Assembly: GCF_002865645.1 (NCBI RefSeq)
Contig: NW_020194560.1
Location: 310,001-374,000, forward strand
Reading direction: 5' to 3'
Source of the DNA: Hyaloscypha bicolor E
Taxonomy: Eukaryota > Ascomycota > Leotiomycetes > Helotiales > Hyaloscyphaceae
DNA: 64,000 bases
Made by a program: the position numbers and the translations under genes. Positions 1 to 11,763 of this stretch are shown here, piece after piece (the stretch's first letter is position 1; the number at the start of each line of letters is the position of its first letter). The notes beneath the pieces are model-generated. The model ran no database searches. It saw only the letters and a list, made by a program, of their open reading frames with translations, and had not been told where the DNA came from.

Positions 1-881
1 ATATCTCTAAGAATTATTTAGCCTAATATGCCTTATATTAATTACCCGAGCTTTATTCTTATTATTTGCCTTAATATTCTTTCTTTCTTACTTTATAGTA
101 ATCCTCCCATATTTCTAAGTAATCTCACTAGTTTCTTCTTTTTTATAAGGCCTAGATCTAATATCTTTTATTTAGTAAAAGTATTAAATAAAATTAATTT
201 CTTTAATATTGCCTTTATTTTCTCTTATATATATAAAATTAAAGAAATAATAAGTATACTATTTCTTAATTATATTATATAATTTTTAATATAATTAATA
301 TCTTATTTTTATATATATCTTATTAATAATATAGGCCAATTTGCCTAGTTTTTATAAGTAGAAATACGAGATAATAAAATAATAAAATCAGGACAAAAAG
401 AAAGTAAAATTAATAAAAAATATTATAGAAAAGGAATTAAAGTTTATAAATATTTTAAAAGTTTTTTATATTTCTTTATTTTTTATAGAACTTTAAATAA
501 ATTAAGAGATATTAATCTGGTTTTCTTAAAAAAAGAAATTATAATATATTAGTTCTTAAATTTTTTATTTTGAAATCTCTAGAAAATTATAAAGAAATTT
601 ATCTTATTAAACTTTTTTATATTATTAAAAATCTCTTAATATAGCTTCTTTTAAAACTAGTATTTTAAAGATTAAAAAATAATAATATTAAATAATTAAA
701 AAAAATGAATTATATATATAAATAATTTATAAAATCAAATATAATTCTTTTAATAAAGATATGAAAATTTATTAAATAAATAAAAATTATATTTATTAAA
801 AAATCAAGATTTTATAAGTATTTATTTATAAAGAAAACTAATATTTAATAAAGTATTTAAAATATTATAAATTTAGGTAAT
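1..881. repeat. AT-rich RIP-degraded sequence, unclassified
   Basis: Very AT-rich sequence with almost no CpA/TpG, like the retroelements that follow. I see no family-diagnostic motif and no partner elsewhere in the window. The 84-codon open stretch at 28-282 is low-complexity Ile/Leu/Phe/Tyr-rich translation of AT-rich DNA and not a credible gene. It is probably an old repeat mutated beyond recognition. Confidence 0.5.
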
Positions 882-1466
882 TATTAGTAATATAGCTATA
901 GTTATTAATAGTTATTATATAAAAGTAACTAGAAGTAATAAGATATAAATAATAGGTAATAATTATATAATCTTATATTATATAAGTAATTCAACTAGTA
1001 ACTAGTATAAGAGAGAAATTATAATAAGATAAAAACCTATATAAAGTATACCAGAGTATAAAACGTGACTTAATAATAAAATAATAAGATTAAAAGCATA
1101 AATAGTAAAGTATAAATAGTATATAGTATATAAAAGCTTAATTAATTAAATATTAAGGAGGAATTATTCTCTAGAACTATAAAAAAACTAGCTTTCTTAT
1201 ATAATTCCTATAAGTTATATATAAAAGGCTATAGCCTTTACTATATAACTAAAACTACTAAAACCGCCAAAATAATATAATATTTTTGGAGAATATAGCT
1301 TGCTATACTATACTAGTCTCTATTAGGCTTAGTAGATTTAGGGATTATATATTAATACTATAATACTATAATTCTTACTTTTATATAATAATAACTTTAC
1401 TAATTTAATATACTAATATTTTATATATATTATATAATAGTATTATATATTACTAGTAAACTAATA
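882..1466 (+). repeat. Copia-0 5' LTR, interrupted by a solo LTR
   Basis: The sequence matches the 297-bp LTR of Copia-2 (30622-30918 and 36661-36957). It begins TATTAG near 882, continues to about 1001, is interrupted by a 306-bp family-A LTR, resumes at 1313 and ends CTAATA at 1466. The matches to Copia-2 include the tract AGGCTTAGTAGATTTAGG. The TATTAG and CTAATA ends are what RIP would make of TGTTAG and CTAACA. Confidence 0.75.
1007..1312 (-). mobile_element. Solo LTR of the giant Gypsy family A
   Basis: A 306-bp LTR in the same orientation as element B, flanked by the 5-bp target-site duplication CTAGT (1002-1006 and 1313-1317) inside the Copia-0 LTR. It matches the LTRs at 8124, 37957, 39498 and 52204. 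No internal element sequence accompanies it, so it is a solo LTR, normally the product of LTR-LTR recombination. It fixes the family's LTR ends: it reads TATAG at one end and CTTAT at the other in element orientation. It carries a copy of the 36-nt palindrome at 1214-1249. Confidence 0.85.
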
Positions 1467-2394
1467 CTAATTAGTTAGTATTTATAAATTAGAGAAAACC
1501 CTAGCTAATTAAAAAAGTATTTAATATCCTAAAACAAATAGTTTATTTCTAGTTAAAAAAGAAATTTATTATTAATTTCAGAAAAGTATTTAATAACCTA
1601 AAAAGAAAATACTAGCTTTTATTAATTAATAAATAATTCGCTATTTAACTATTTATTTATGTATTTAACCTTTATTATTCTTTAAAATTAACTTCTTTTA
1701 GTTCCAAGATTACTTTTTTAAAAACTATCTTTTTTATTTATATAATACCCGAATTTATAGAATTCTTTTTTTAGAATATATATACTTATATATCCTTAAA
1801 GCTCTTTAATTATAATTTCGATTTTGCTATTAAGTTAAGCTCCTCGAGCTTTTGATTCTTCCGAAATTATAATATTTTACTTCTTAAATTTCTTATTATA
1901 AATAAAATATTTATTTTAATATTCTATTCTTAATATTCTTATTATTAAACTCTTTTTATAAATCTATTATAAACTATCTTATTTTTAAATACTTCTTGCT
2001 ATAAATCATATATATATATTAAAAAAAGACTAAACTTGGCTTAATATAAAAAAAATAAAAAAAAGAAGCTAATTAAAAAATAGGAAAATAGAATTAATAT
2101 TATTAATATTATAAAAATAAATCTTCGGGAATATCTAAAAACTAAGCTATATTAATATATTTTATATAGAACTTTTAATAAGAACTTATAGGATCTATTT
2201 AAGAATAACTTTAAGGATTTTAATAATATAACTTTTAGTTAATATAATTATATTAAACTATAAGTCTTTTAAAAACACTTTTAATATAATAATATTTATA
2301 TTAAATAAAACTATATATATCTTATTATAATATAATTCCTATTTAATATTATTTAAAAAGAAATAATATATATTTAATATAAAGCTAATATTAT
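1467..2394 (+). pseudogene. Copia-0 leader and start of gag, degraded
   Basis: This matches the leader and gag start of Copia-2 (about 31200-31850) and, in reverse complement, the leader of Copia-1 (38264-38797 and 7700-8118). No open frame survives. The sequence stops abruptly at 2394 where the terminal TATTAG of Copia-1 begins, so Copia-1 probably inserted here. The gag-like fragment beyond the assembly gap (39331-39497) may be its continuation. Confidence 0.6.
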
Positions 2395-2850
2395 TATTAG
2401 TTTACTAGTAATATATAATACTATTATATAGGCGTGAAAATACTAGTTATATTAGTTACTAAAGTTATTATTATTTAGAAGTAAGAATTATAGTATTATA
2501 ATATTTATTATAATAAAATATTATTATTATATTATAATAATAATATATAAATAAATAAGAGAAAAGAGAGATATAATACGAGTAGCTAAAGCTTAAATAT
2601 AGGAATGTAGTCACGTGAGCCTATACGTAACTACTAGTACATAGTTACTATATAATAATATTAATATATAATTCCTAAATCTGCTAAGCCTAAAGAGGTC
2701 TAGTTTACTAGTTAAGTTACTAATAGAATACGAGGTTATATAATTATATCCCGTATCTTATATCCTATTACCTATATTTTATTACCTATATTTTATATCT
2801 CGTATTCCGTAATTATATATATAACTTCTAAAAGAATAATTATACTAATA
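2395..2850 (-). repeat. Copia-1 3' LTR (contains a MITE-like insertion)
   Basis: Reverse complement of the 297-bp Copia-2 LTR, from TATTAG (2395) to CTAATA (2850), enlarged by a MITE-like insertion at 2506-2657 plus its target duplication. It includes the run of degenerate 7-8 bp GGGATAC-type repeats typical of this LTR (about 2745-2815). The flanking pentamer at 2390-2394 is ATTAT. Its partner would lie in the assembly gap and cannot be checked. Confidence 0.75.
2506..2657 (+). mobile_element. MITE-like element, copy 1 (RIP-degraded)
   Basis: A 152-bp segment interrupting the Copia-1 LTR between duplicated ATATT (2501-2505 and 2658-2662). It aligns with the better preserved copy at 29353-29492, including AGCTTAAATA and TAGTCACGTGAGCCTA. 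Its ends, TATTATA and TATAATA, correspond to TATTGCA and TGCAATA of copy 2 after C-to-T/G-to-A change. It has no coding capacity. Confidence 0.7.
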
Positions 2851-5800
2851 CTAGAAATTCTTTAAAAACGCAAAAAATAGTATTTCTTTCTAATTATATA
2901 TAAATTCCCTAATCTGGCCTAGTACTAGATTTCCTAAATACTTTATATATTTATATTATTTCTAAGGTTTTAGTTATATACTAAAGGCTATAGCCTTTTA
3001 TATATAACTTTCCCTCTTATAATATTCTCTAATCTCATATATCTATTTTCTATTCTATTTATACTCGACCTATTTCTCTATATCTAATTATATAATATTC
3101 GTATTAATTAGATACTTAAGGGTATTTATTAGCTTTAATTTCGTTATGAAATTAGCAGAATTTAATTCTTTCTTAATTTATTTAACTTCCGTAATCTCTC
3201 GTTATTTATATATCTAGTAAAGGCATATTATATTAATTATTAAATACTTTATTAAGTAATTCCTAATTTAATAAGATATTTATATAATAACTTCGAATTT
3301 ATATAGATTACTAGTAATAGTTCTATTTCTAGTACTTTATTAATTATATATTTAACTAAAATACTTATATTAAAACTATAAGCTATATTATAGAGTTCTA
3401 AAGTTAGAATACTTCTAGTAACTTTCTTATATTTAGTAAAAAACTAGTAAATAATATTAGTATATCTAGTTCTATTTACTAGAACTAGAATATATCTAAT
3501 TTAGGAAAAGAGATCTCTATTATTTATAAATAAAGTATTTATAAAAATAATTAAATATAAAAACTTCTTTATTAGCTTTATAAATCTTAGTTCTCTAGTA
3601 ATATTCTTAATTTGCTATTAAATATATTTATTAAATACCTTTATATTAGTTTCCGAAAGTTTAATAGCCTAAACTATAATTAATAAATTATATAAAGCTT
3701 CTAGTTAATAGACTAATATAATATATACTTTTCTAGTATATTAGGTAATATATTAGTCTTTAATAAAGAGATCTTAATAAATAGTATCTTTATTACTTAT
3801 AATAGTAGTATTTTTTATAGAAATAGTTTAAAGGTTTTTATATTAGTATTCTTATATAAGAGTAATTCTAGTAATATTTATATAGATAATACTTTTATTA
3901 AACTTGAGATTATAATTAATAGTAAGATATTTATATTTCTTAGCTAAGAACTTAGTTTCTTAGAGCTTTAGTTACTTTATTTTTATAAAATTATTATTTC
4001 TAATAAATAGGGTATTATTAGTTTAAAGGCTAATAATTCTAAAAAATTACTTATTATAGAAAAGGCAAGAATTATAAGTTAACTATTTTATAAAAAGCTT
4101 ATTAATATAATAGAAATAGTAAGTTTTAAACTAGTAGTTCCTAGCTTCCGGTATATTATATAGTAGTTTTATAATTTTTAGAACCGAATTATTATTTAGA
4201 TTTAGCTCTCTAGTAAACTCGCAAAGTGAATTAATATAAAAATTATAATTAAATAAAGTTATTAATTAAATATAAGCTTGCGAGATATTATATAAATATA
4301 GCTTTATAGTATCTATTATTATAATAGTAATACTAAGGATAATTCTCTGGCTAATATATTAAATAGTAAGTAATTATATTAATATTATATATTTCTTATT
4401 ATTATTATAAGCCTAGATAACTAGTCTCGATTTCTTAAACTTTCTTTTTATATTCTTATTCTTAATCTTATTAATAAACCAGAAGTTAAAGATATATACT
4501 TCCTTTAGTACCTGAGATCTAAAAGTAATCTTAAATATATTCTTTTCTAGAAAGCTAATAACTTTAACTTAATAGAAGTCCTTATATAAGTTATTATCTT
4601 ATAAGAATATTATAATATCCGAGTTCTTATAAGGGTATCTTTTATTATACTTTAGTAAAATAGCAGGAATAGTAAGAGAAATTATACTTGTATTACCTTT
4701 AGCCTTATTATAAAATTCGGGAACAGGTTTAGGTTTAGAGCTATTAGTAATAACCTTAATATCTCTTATATAAAAGGGCTTTATAAAGATTAAGTAAAAG
4801 GTAATATTATTATATAATAGAGCTAGTATATAGTTCTCTCTATTAATAGCTACTAGCTTATATAGCTTATTCTAACTACTAGATTAATTAGTATTTCTTT
4901 TATATTATATAAGAACATTCGAATTTAAGAAAAGTTTATAAATATTAGTAATACTAGAACTATTTCAGGTATTTAGGGCATTTGTAATCTAGTATCTAGC
5001 TTAAAGTTTCTGAATTTCTATTATTACTTTTTTAAGTATTACTAATTATTATAGTATAGTTAGTAATAAAGTATTATAAACCAAGAGAATTAGAATAATA
5101 CTATTAGGTCTAGTAGAATTATTAATAGCCTTAAAAACTATTTAAAGTATAGTATTCTTATTAATTCTAATAATTTCGGCTATAATAATAAGATAAGTAT
5201 ATTAAATTAGGCTATAATAGTATTCTATAATTCTAATAGAATTATAAGCTTCTATAAAAATAATTTTAACCTTAGTTCTTATAGTATTTATAAACTAAAT
5301 AAACTTCTTACTAATAAACTACTTTCTAATATTTACTATAATTTAATTAAGAGAGCCTAAATAGGTATTAATCTAATATTATTTTAGGATATCTCAAGTA
5401 TATAATATACTAATATTTTAAAGCTATTAGCCGGCTTAATATTAAGTACCTTTATTAATAATATAAAATATAGGCTTACCGGAAATATAGAAAATATTAA
5501 TAATAATAAAGTAATTAAAGCTAATATTATTTCTTAAGTTAAACTTAAATTATTCTAGTAATTATTTGAATTTCTGGTATTACTCGCAGTATTTTATAAG
5601 ATATTCAAGGGCTTCTATATTAATATTATAGCTTGCTTATTCTAGTATATTTTAAAGTTTACTAATAAATAAATAACTAAAATAGTAATATAAATATTAT
5701 AATTTAATTTTTATAAGAAAGCAGGAATTATAAGTAAAAGATTCGGAAATAAAGCTTTATAAAATAGTATTTTAAAACAAAAAAAAGTATTTAAAATATT

Positions 5801-8118
5801 ATATTATAAGTATAAAGTATCTAGTAAAAGTAATAAAATAATTAGTAAGATTATTAAAATAGACTTCTAACTTATTTATATTAGCTAAGCTAAATAGAAA
5901 TAAAGTTTTTATAGATATAATATAGAATTATACTTACTTAATTAGTATTCTTACTATTATAGATCTAATAGAAAATATAGATCTAATACTAAACTAGATA
6001 TTAATTTAATTTTTAGTAATTTTATTAAGTTTAATACTATTATTAGTCTATTATAAAGCTTGAAATTAGTTAGAACTAATAATTAAGAATCTAGAGGCTC
6101 TAGTATTAATTATAATTTTATAAAAGTAATAAGTATTATATCTTAATATATTATTAATTATAAATATCTGGGTATTTTCTATTTATTTAATAGACTCTAG
6201 AATATGGTTTTTATCTATTATCTAATATATAAGAGAAAGAGAAATAAGATTATTTATAAGGGGATTAATTATAGAAATAGTAGGAATAAGGGCTATAGAA
6301 GTATCTAGGAAGCTCTTAATAGAAATAAAATAAGAATTAAAATAATATTTCTTTCTTTTATTTATTTCTATTAATAAGGCTTTAAAAATATTACTTACTA
6401 GTTTATTCTTATTACTTTTACTATTCTTTTTTCTTTTAAATTTAGTAATATACTATATATAAGTATTACTAAAGCATTTATTAAAGTTATAAGTATTTCG
6501 GAATCTAAATTAGTAAATATTTCTATTCTTAAATCAAGCTTTCTTAGTCTCTTATTTTTCTAGTATATACTTCTATAAATAATATTCGAATCTCTTATAT
6601 ATAAAACACAACTTCGGAATATAATTATTATAATTATAGGGCTTAGAATAATTATTACAGGTTCCAAAGTTATAGCTAGATCCGTATTAATAATTTCCGG
6701 ACAGGTAATAGTTTAGAGGGTTTTAGGAATAATATTATTAATTAGTAAAATAGGTTTTAGTAGTAATTTATTACTTTTTTTTATAAGTAATAATAAATAA
6801 TTAGAGCTTATTAATAAGCTAGCCGAAATTATTAGGAGAATCTAAAACTATATATTAGTATACTAGTAAGCCTTAATAAGAAATAATAATCTTATTATAT
6901 AGAAATTTAGTATTTTATAAGGCAAGAATAAGGCTATATTATAATTTATATAGGTTATTAATTAGTATTTAGACAAGCTCAAATATTGTCTTTTTAGAAT
7001 TCTTTATTATTATAATTACTAAGGTAATAGTATTTTATTTATCTAAATTTCAATAATAGAAACCGGGGCTTTTAAAGAAACTATAAATATTTATATAGAC
7101 CTTTTTATATATATGGCTCGAGAGCTAGTTATTATAAAAGTAGTCTTATACTAGTTCTTTTAATATAATAGGAAAGGCTCTTACTAGTATCTTTTCTAGA
7201 AACTTTATATATTAATAAATATTAAAGAAAATAATAAGTTTATAATTAAAACTACTATTAATTCTATTATATTTCTATATTTTAGAATATATCTTTATTA
7301 TTTCCCTAATAAGCTTCCTAGTAAAAATAGTAAATACTAATTAATAGTAGTTTGGGTTTAGTAATAATACTAGTAATAATAAAGATAGAAATAGTAAATA
7401 GCCTTAATTTAGGGAAAGTAAATAAATAGCTTAATTTCTTAACTAAGATTATCTAGTTCTCTTATATCTAGTTCTATCTAGAATAAGATAAACTAATATA
7501 ATAGGTCTCTAAAAAAGATCTATTCTAATTAGACTATTATTAATAATATTAGCTTTATTTTATATATTCTTTATTTCCTTTCGGGTAAGATTAATAAAGA
7601 ATTATATAATAATAAGATTTCTATAGTTTTATTTAATATAAATACTATTATAATAAGTTAGGCTCAAAGATTTTATATAAATATATAATTAATTAGACTA
7701 TATACTATAGTATTAAAGTTTTTAAAGTTATTCTAAAATAGATCCTATAAATTATTATTACTTTTATTATATAAGATATACTAATATATCTTAATAGTTA
7801 TATATTTCTAAAGTTTAGCCTTTATTATAGTTACTAGATTAATACTATTCTCTTATTTCTTAATTAGCTTCTTTCCCTTATTAGTATTTATACTAAATCG
7901 AGTTCAGGTTTTCTCTAGTATATATATATATAATTTATAGCAGGAGGGATTTAAAGGTAAGGTAGTTTATAATAGGTTTATAGAAAAAGTTTAGTAATAA
8001 AGATATCTAGATATCTGGTTTAGGTATTAGATATCTAATTTAGATACCTAATTAAAATACTAGATACCTGATTTAGATACCTAGTTAAGATATTAGATAT
8101 CTGGTTATTAAGATATTA
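2851..8118 (-). mobile_element. Copia-1 internal region, 3' portion (gag-pol), RIP-degraded
   Basis: A Ty1/Copia polyprotein region read on the minus strand, matching Copia-2 in reverse complement. The RNase H portion lies at about 3090-3640, RT above it, and integrase at about 4950-5700. The protease motif is at 6093-6107 and reads NTRAS instead of DTGAS. Gag occupies about 6150-7900. The order gag, protease, integrase, RT, RNase H is diagnostic of Copia. Stops are frequent and of RIP type, so nothing can be expressed. The 5' end of the element continues at 38264 on the far side of element A. Confidence 0.75.
2973..3008. repeat. 36-nt near-palindrome in the Copia-1 3' region
   Basis: A near-perfect inverted repeat centred on AAAGGCTATAGCCTTT with TATATAAC/GTTATATA arms. 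It lies between the RNase H end and the 3' LTR of Copia-1, and Copia-2 has the equivalent at 36503-36538. The same 36-nt unit occurs in family-A LTRs and inside family-A pol. Confidence 0.8.
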
Positions 8119-8123
8119 GATAC
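7999..8123. repeat. Minisatellite in the Copia-1 leader, left part
   Basis: Degenerate tandem repeats built on AGATATCTGGTTTAG and AGATACCTGATTT, continuing at 38259-38330 on the other side of element A. The corresponding place in Copia-0 and Copia-2 lacks the array, so it expanded within Copia-1 or its lineage. Element A inserted in this array with the duplication GATAC (8119-8123). Confidence 0.75.
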
Positions 8124-8412
8124 TATAGTATAATAGGCTATATTCGTTAAAAATTATATTATTTTAGTGGTTTTAAGGTTTAGGTTATATAGTAAAGGCC
8201 ATAGCCTTTTATATATAACTTGCGGAAATTATATAAGAAAGCTAGTTTTTCTATAGAATTAGAGAATAATTCTTTATAAGTATTTAATTAATTAAGCTTT
8301 TATATATTATATACTATTTATATTTTATTATTTATTATTTTATTATTAAGTTACGTTTTATACTCTAGTATACTTTATATAAGTTTTTGTCTTATTATAG
8401 TTTTCCTCTTAT
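8124..8412 (+). repeat. Element A 5' LTR
   Basis: A 289-bp LTR running from TATAGTATAATAGGC to CCTCTTAT. It matches the 3' LTR at 37957, the B LTRs and the solo LTR at 1007. The 36-nt palindrome is at 8184-8219. The promoter and polyadenylation sites are presumably inside, but RIP has removed recognisable signals. Confidence 0.85.
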
Positions 8413-9400
8413 ATATTTTATAATAAGTAATATAGGAAGAATAGAAACTTTATAATTAAGGTAATACTTTTATAAAGTTCTAAGAAGTATTTATAAGGCA
8501 GATTATTAGCTTAGTAAATTAGAGAAGAAAAGAGCTATTATAATACCTTAAGCCTAAGGCTAAAATATTAAGAATATATAAGTATTAATCTTAGTATCTT
8601 ATATTAATTTCCGATATATCTAGTAATTTAGATATAGATTAGCCGCAAGATATAATTACTAGTATAATATATAGAAATAATAGAAATAGAAGCTAATTAT
8701 AAAAGGAAAAAAAGTAAAGGAAATAAAATAAGAAAAATTATACTAAGATAATATAAGTTAGATCTTAGTTAGAAATAGATATTAGTATTCGGAAATAAAG
8801 TTATATTATTAATTTATATATTATTTTTAGTTATAGTAAAGACTAAAATAAAGATAATATTAGTTTTAATAAAAAAGCTTATTTTTAAGTTCGGAAAAGA
8901 TACCTAAAAGAGGAAATACTCTTAATTTTAAATAGAATAGTAAATAGGAATTAGAAATAAGAATTAAAAAGAAATCGGAAATAAAAAATTATATAAATAA
9001 ATTAGAGAAGCTTTTAGAGAAAGAAATAGATATTAAGTAAAGAAATAAAAAAGAATTTAGAAAAGTCAGAGAAATTAGTAAAATTATATTTATTATTTTT
9101 ATTATTATCTTTAATAGTATTAATAGATATATCTAATTTAATAAAATAAAAGAAAAATATTATAGGTATTAAGCTAAAGAAATAGAAAAGAAAATATAAA
9201 TAATAGAAATAAAACTAGAAAAGCTATTACTTTATTATTACTAATACTAAAACTCGAATCTTAATTATATTTATTATTATTAACTAGTTTTTCCCTAATT
9301 CCGGTTTCTAAATTAAAAAATATACTTAAATAAGAAGTTAGTTTTTTAGAAACCTTATTAGTAGAAGTCTCAGGTATAGAAACTTTATAATTAATTATAA
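8413..9400 (+). other. Element A leader and 5' gag region, unreadable
   Basis: The leader downstream of the 5' LTR. Its first 400 bp or so are shared with the truncated copy at 59900-60306. From about 8900 the sequence is purine-rich (Lys/Glu-like codons) and could encode the N-terminal part of gag, but stops are too many to define a frame. Confidence 0.5.
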
Positions 9401-11497
9401 AAGAAATTATTAAGATTAATATAGCCGAGAATAAATATATACTAGTACCGGGTTTAAATCTACTATTTATAGGAGCTTCTAGAATACTATAGTTTTAGGG
9501 AAATAATATCTTTATATTCTTAAAATAATATATAAATATATATAAGAATTATTATATTTCCGATAATATTAAGAGAAAAAGAATTATCTATTATATTTCT
9601 TTTATTTATAAGAATTAGATTAAGGCTATACTAGAGTACTATACTAATAACCTAGGAAATTATTAGGAAACCAAGTTTTTTAAGGCTTTACTAAAGAAAT
9701 TCTGAGAATATAACTAGGAAATACTCAAAATTAGTTATAACTTTCTTAATTAGATTATTATATAAGCCCAGAATAAAGGAATTTCTTCTAAGTCTTATAT
9801 TAATATATTTAATAAAGTATTAAAAGAATTATTAAAGAGAAAAGAAATAAATAAAATTACTTAGTATCGAGAATTTATAAAGAAATTATTTATTCTAGTA
9901 AGAGATTATATTCTTAAGAATATAAACTTTAAACCTATAAATATTTCTACTTATAAATATAGTAAGATATATAAGAAGATAGTAATATCTTATTAGTATA
10001 AAGAAAAGAAATACTATTTTAATATTACTAATAACTCAGATATATCTAGATTTAGATAAGAATATTTAGATATAGTAATTTATAATATGGTTTCTAAGCC
10101 AGAAAATAATTATTCTTTACTAGTTTCTCCTATATACTTCCTAAAGCTACTATAAATATAGGTAAGAAGAGAATCTAGCCTATAGCTAATTATATAAAAC
10201 TTACTAAAAGTAGTAAACCTAAAAAAGATAATATTAACTAACTAGTAAGAAATCTAGAAAAACTATCTATTATTACTATAACTTAAAAGAATCTATAGAG
10301 ATAACTTAATATAGCCGCTATTATAATTCGGGAAAATATTTATAATTTACTTATATAACCTAATTAATTATAGCTAGTATAATAGTATTAATAGCCTAGT
10401 AAGTATAATTCGGGGTTTTAGGAAAAATATACTAGAAGTTATAATAGAGGTTATAGGAAATACTATAATAGCTATAGTAATTAAGCTAGAATAAATAAAA
10501 AGTCTAGATAATTATATTTTAGAAGAAATTAATCTTAAATATAATTAGAAAATATTATTTAAGTTAATATAGCCTATAATATAAACCTAGAACTAAAAGA
10601 ATAAATTTACTATAAGTATTATAGTAAAAATAAGAATAATAATATTAATTCAAAATATATTTATATTTCTTAATTCTATTACTTACTAATAAAAGAGTTT
10701 ATAAATTATAGATATATTTACTAATTTAATAGAAAATAGTATAAAGGGCTATTTAAGCCTAAATAAGAAAGTATTTCCTTTTTTCTTATTAGTAAGTATT
10801 AGTAGTTTAACTAAATTATTTCCTAAATCCGAAAAAAAGAATTTAATTATAATTTAAATACTCGATCTAAAAATATCTAGAGATTAATAATAAATATCTA
10901 ATTTACTAAATAAGAAAGGAAAAAAGGAAATAGCTAACCGGGATTTATATATAGAAGCAAGTAAGTTATATCTAGAAAATCTAAATAGCTACTTTGCCTT
11001 AAAGGAAATTATATTAGAATTATTAATACTTTAGGTTCTAGAATTAATAAATAGTACTAAGATTTAGTTATAAATAGTATTTCTATTAATACTATAACGG
11101 GTTTCTTATTAAAGAGAAAGAGAAAAGAAGTAGAAATAGCTAAAAAGGTTTTCCGAAAATAAGCTAAAATAAAAGAAAAGCTATCTTATATAAGAGGCCA
11201 GAAAAATACTATTTTAAGAAATAATAAATAAGGGAATAGCCTAGCTAAGAATATGAATATTAATACTTTTAAAAAGAAATAGGACAAATTAGGAACCTAG
11301 TATACTTTTAATTATAATAAGTATAAGATTCCTAAAATTAATAATATTCTAATAAGGCTATTAAAGAAAATAATTATTTTATTCCCAAAGATTTAGAAAG
11401 AAACAAGAATACTTATTAATATCTTAAAGATACTAGATCTAGCTACTATACTTTAGAACTAATAAATTAGGGATAATATTTCCTATTTTATTATCTT
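9400..11497 (+). pseudogene. Element A gag, RIP-degraded
   Basis: Around 9465-10080 one frame reads through with only TAG/TAA/TGA stops at expected Trp/Gln/Arg codons. It shows a retrotransposon gag-like pattern: hydrophobic-aromatic core, then a polar segment (KELLKRKEINK) and a run ending in NINFKPINISTYKYSKIY. This resembles capsid regions of fungal Gypsy elements, though I assign it from position and pattern only. The remainder up to the hAT insertion has mixed frames. Confidence 0.55.
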
Positions 11498-11520
11498 TAG
11501 TATAAGCAAAAAATACTTAA

Positions 11521-11663
11521 GCTACTCAAGCTACTCAAGAGTAGTCTTGAGTAGAGTAGAGTAGAGTAGAGTTTGAGTAGCATAATATGGTACTTGAGTA
11601 GAGTAGAGTAGAGTACTACTCAAGAGTAACTCAAGAGTAGTCACGTGCAAGTCACGTGAATAT
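11521..11663. repeat. hAT left subterminal repeats
   Basis: Interspersed CTACTCAAG and GAGTAGAGTAG units in both orientations, followed by two TCACGTG motifs near 11640-11660. Subterminal short repeats are typical transposase-binding arrays of hAT elements; that role is inferred. Confidence 0.75.
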
Positions 11664-11763
11664 AGAAAATCAATATTCATTTAATTATTAATAAATAAAT
11701 AAGGTACCCATTAAGCAGCACTATATAATTTAAGCTTGAGCTTATATAAGGCTACTTAAATAC

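Noticed and set aside
28..282. 84-codon plus-strand ORF
   Set aside because: Low-complexity Ile/Leu/Phe/Tyr translation in saturated AT-rich DNA, with no neighbours or domain.
7999..8123. Possible regulatory repeat array
   Set aside because: Explained as a minisatellite inside the Copia-1 leader.
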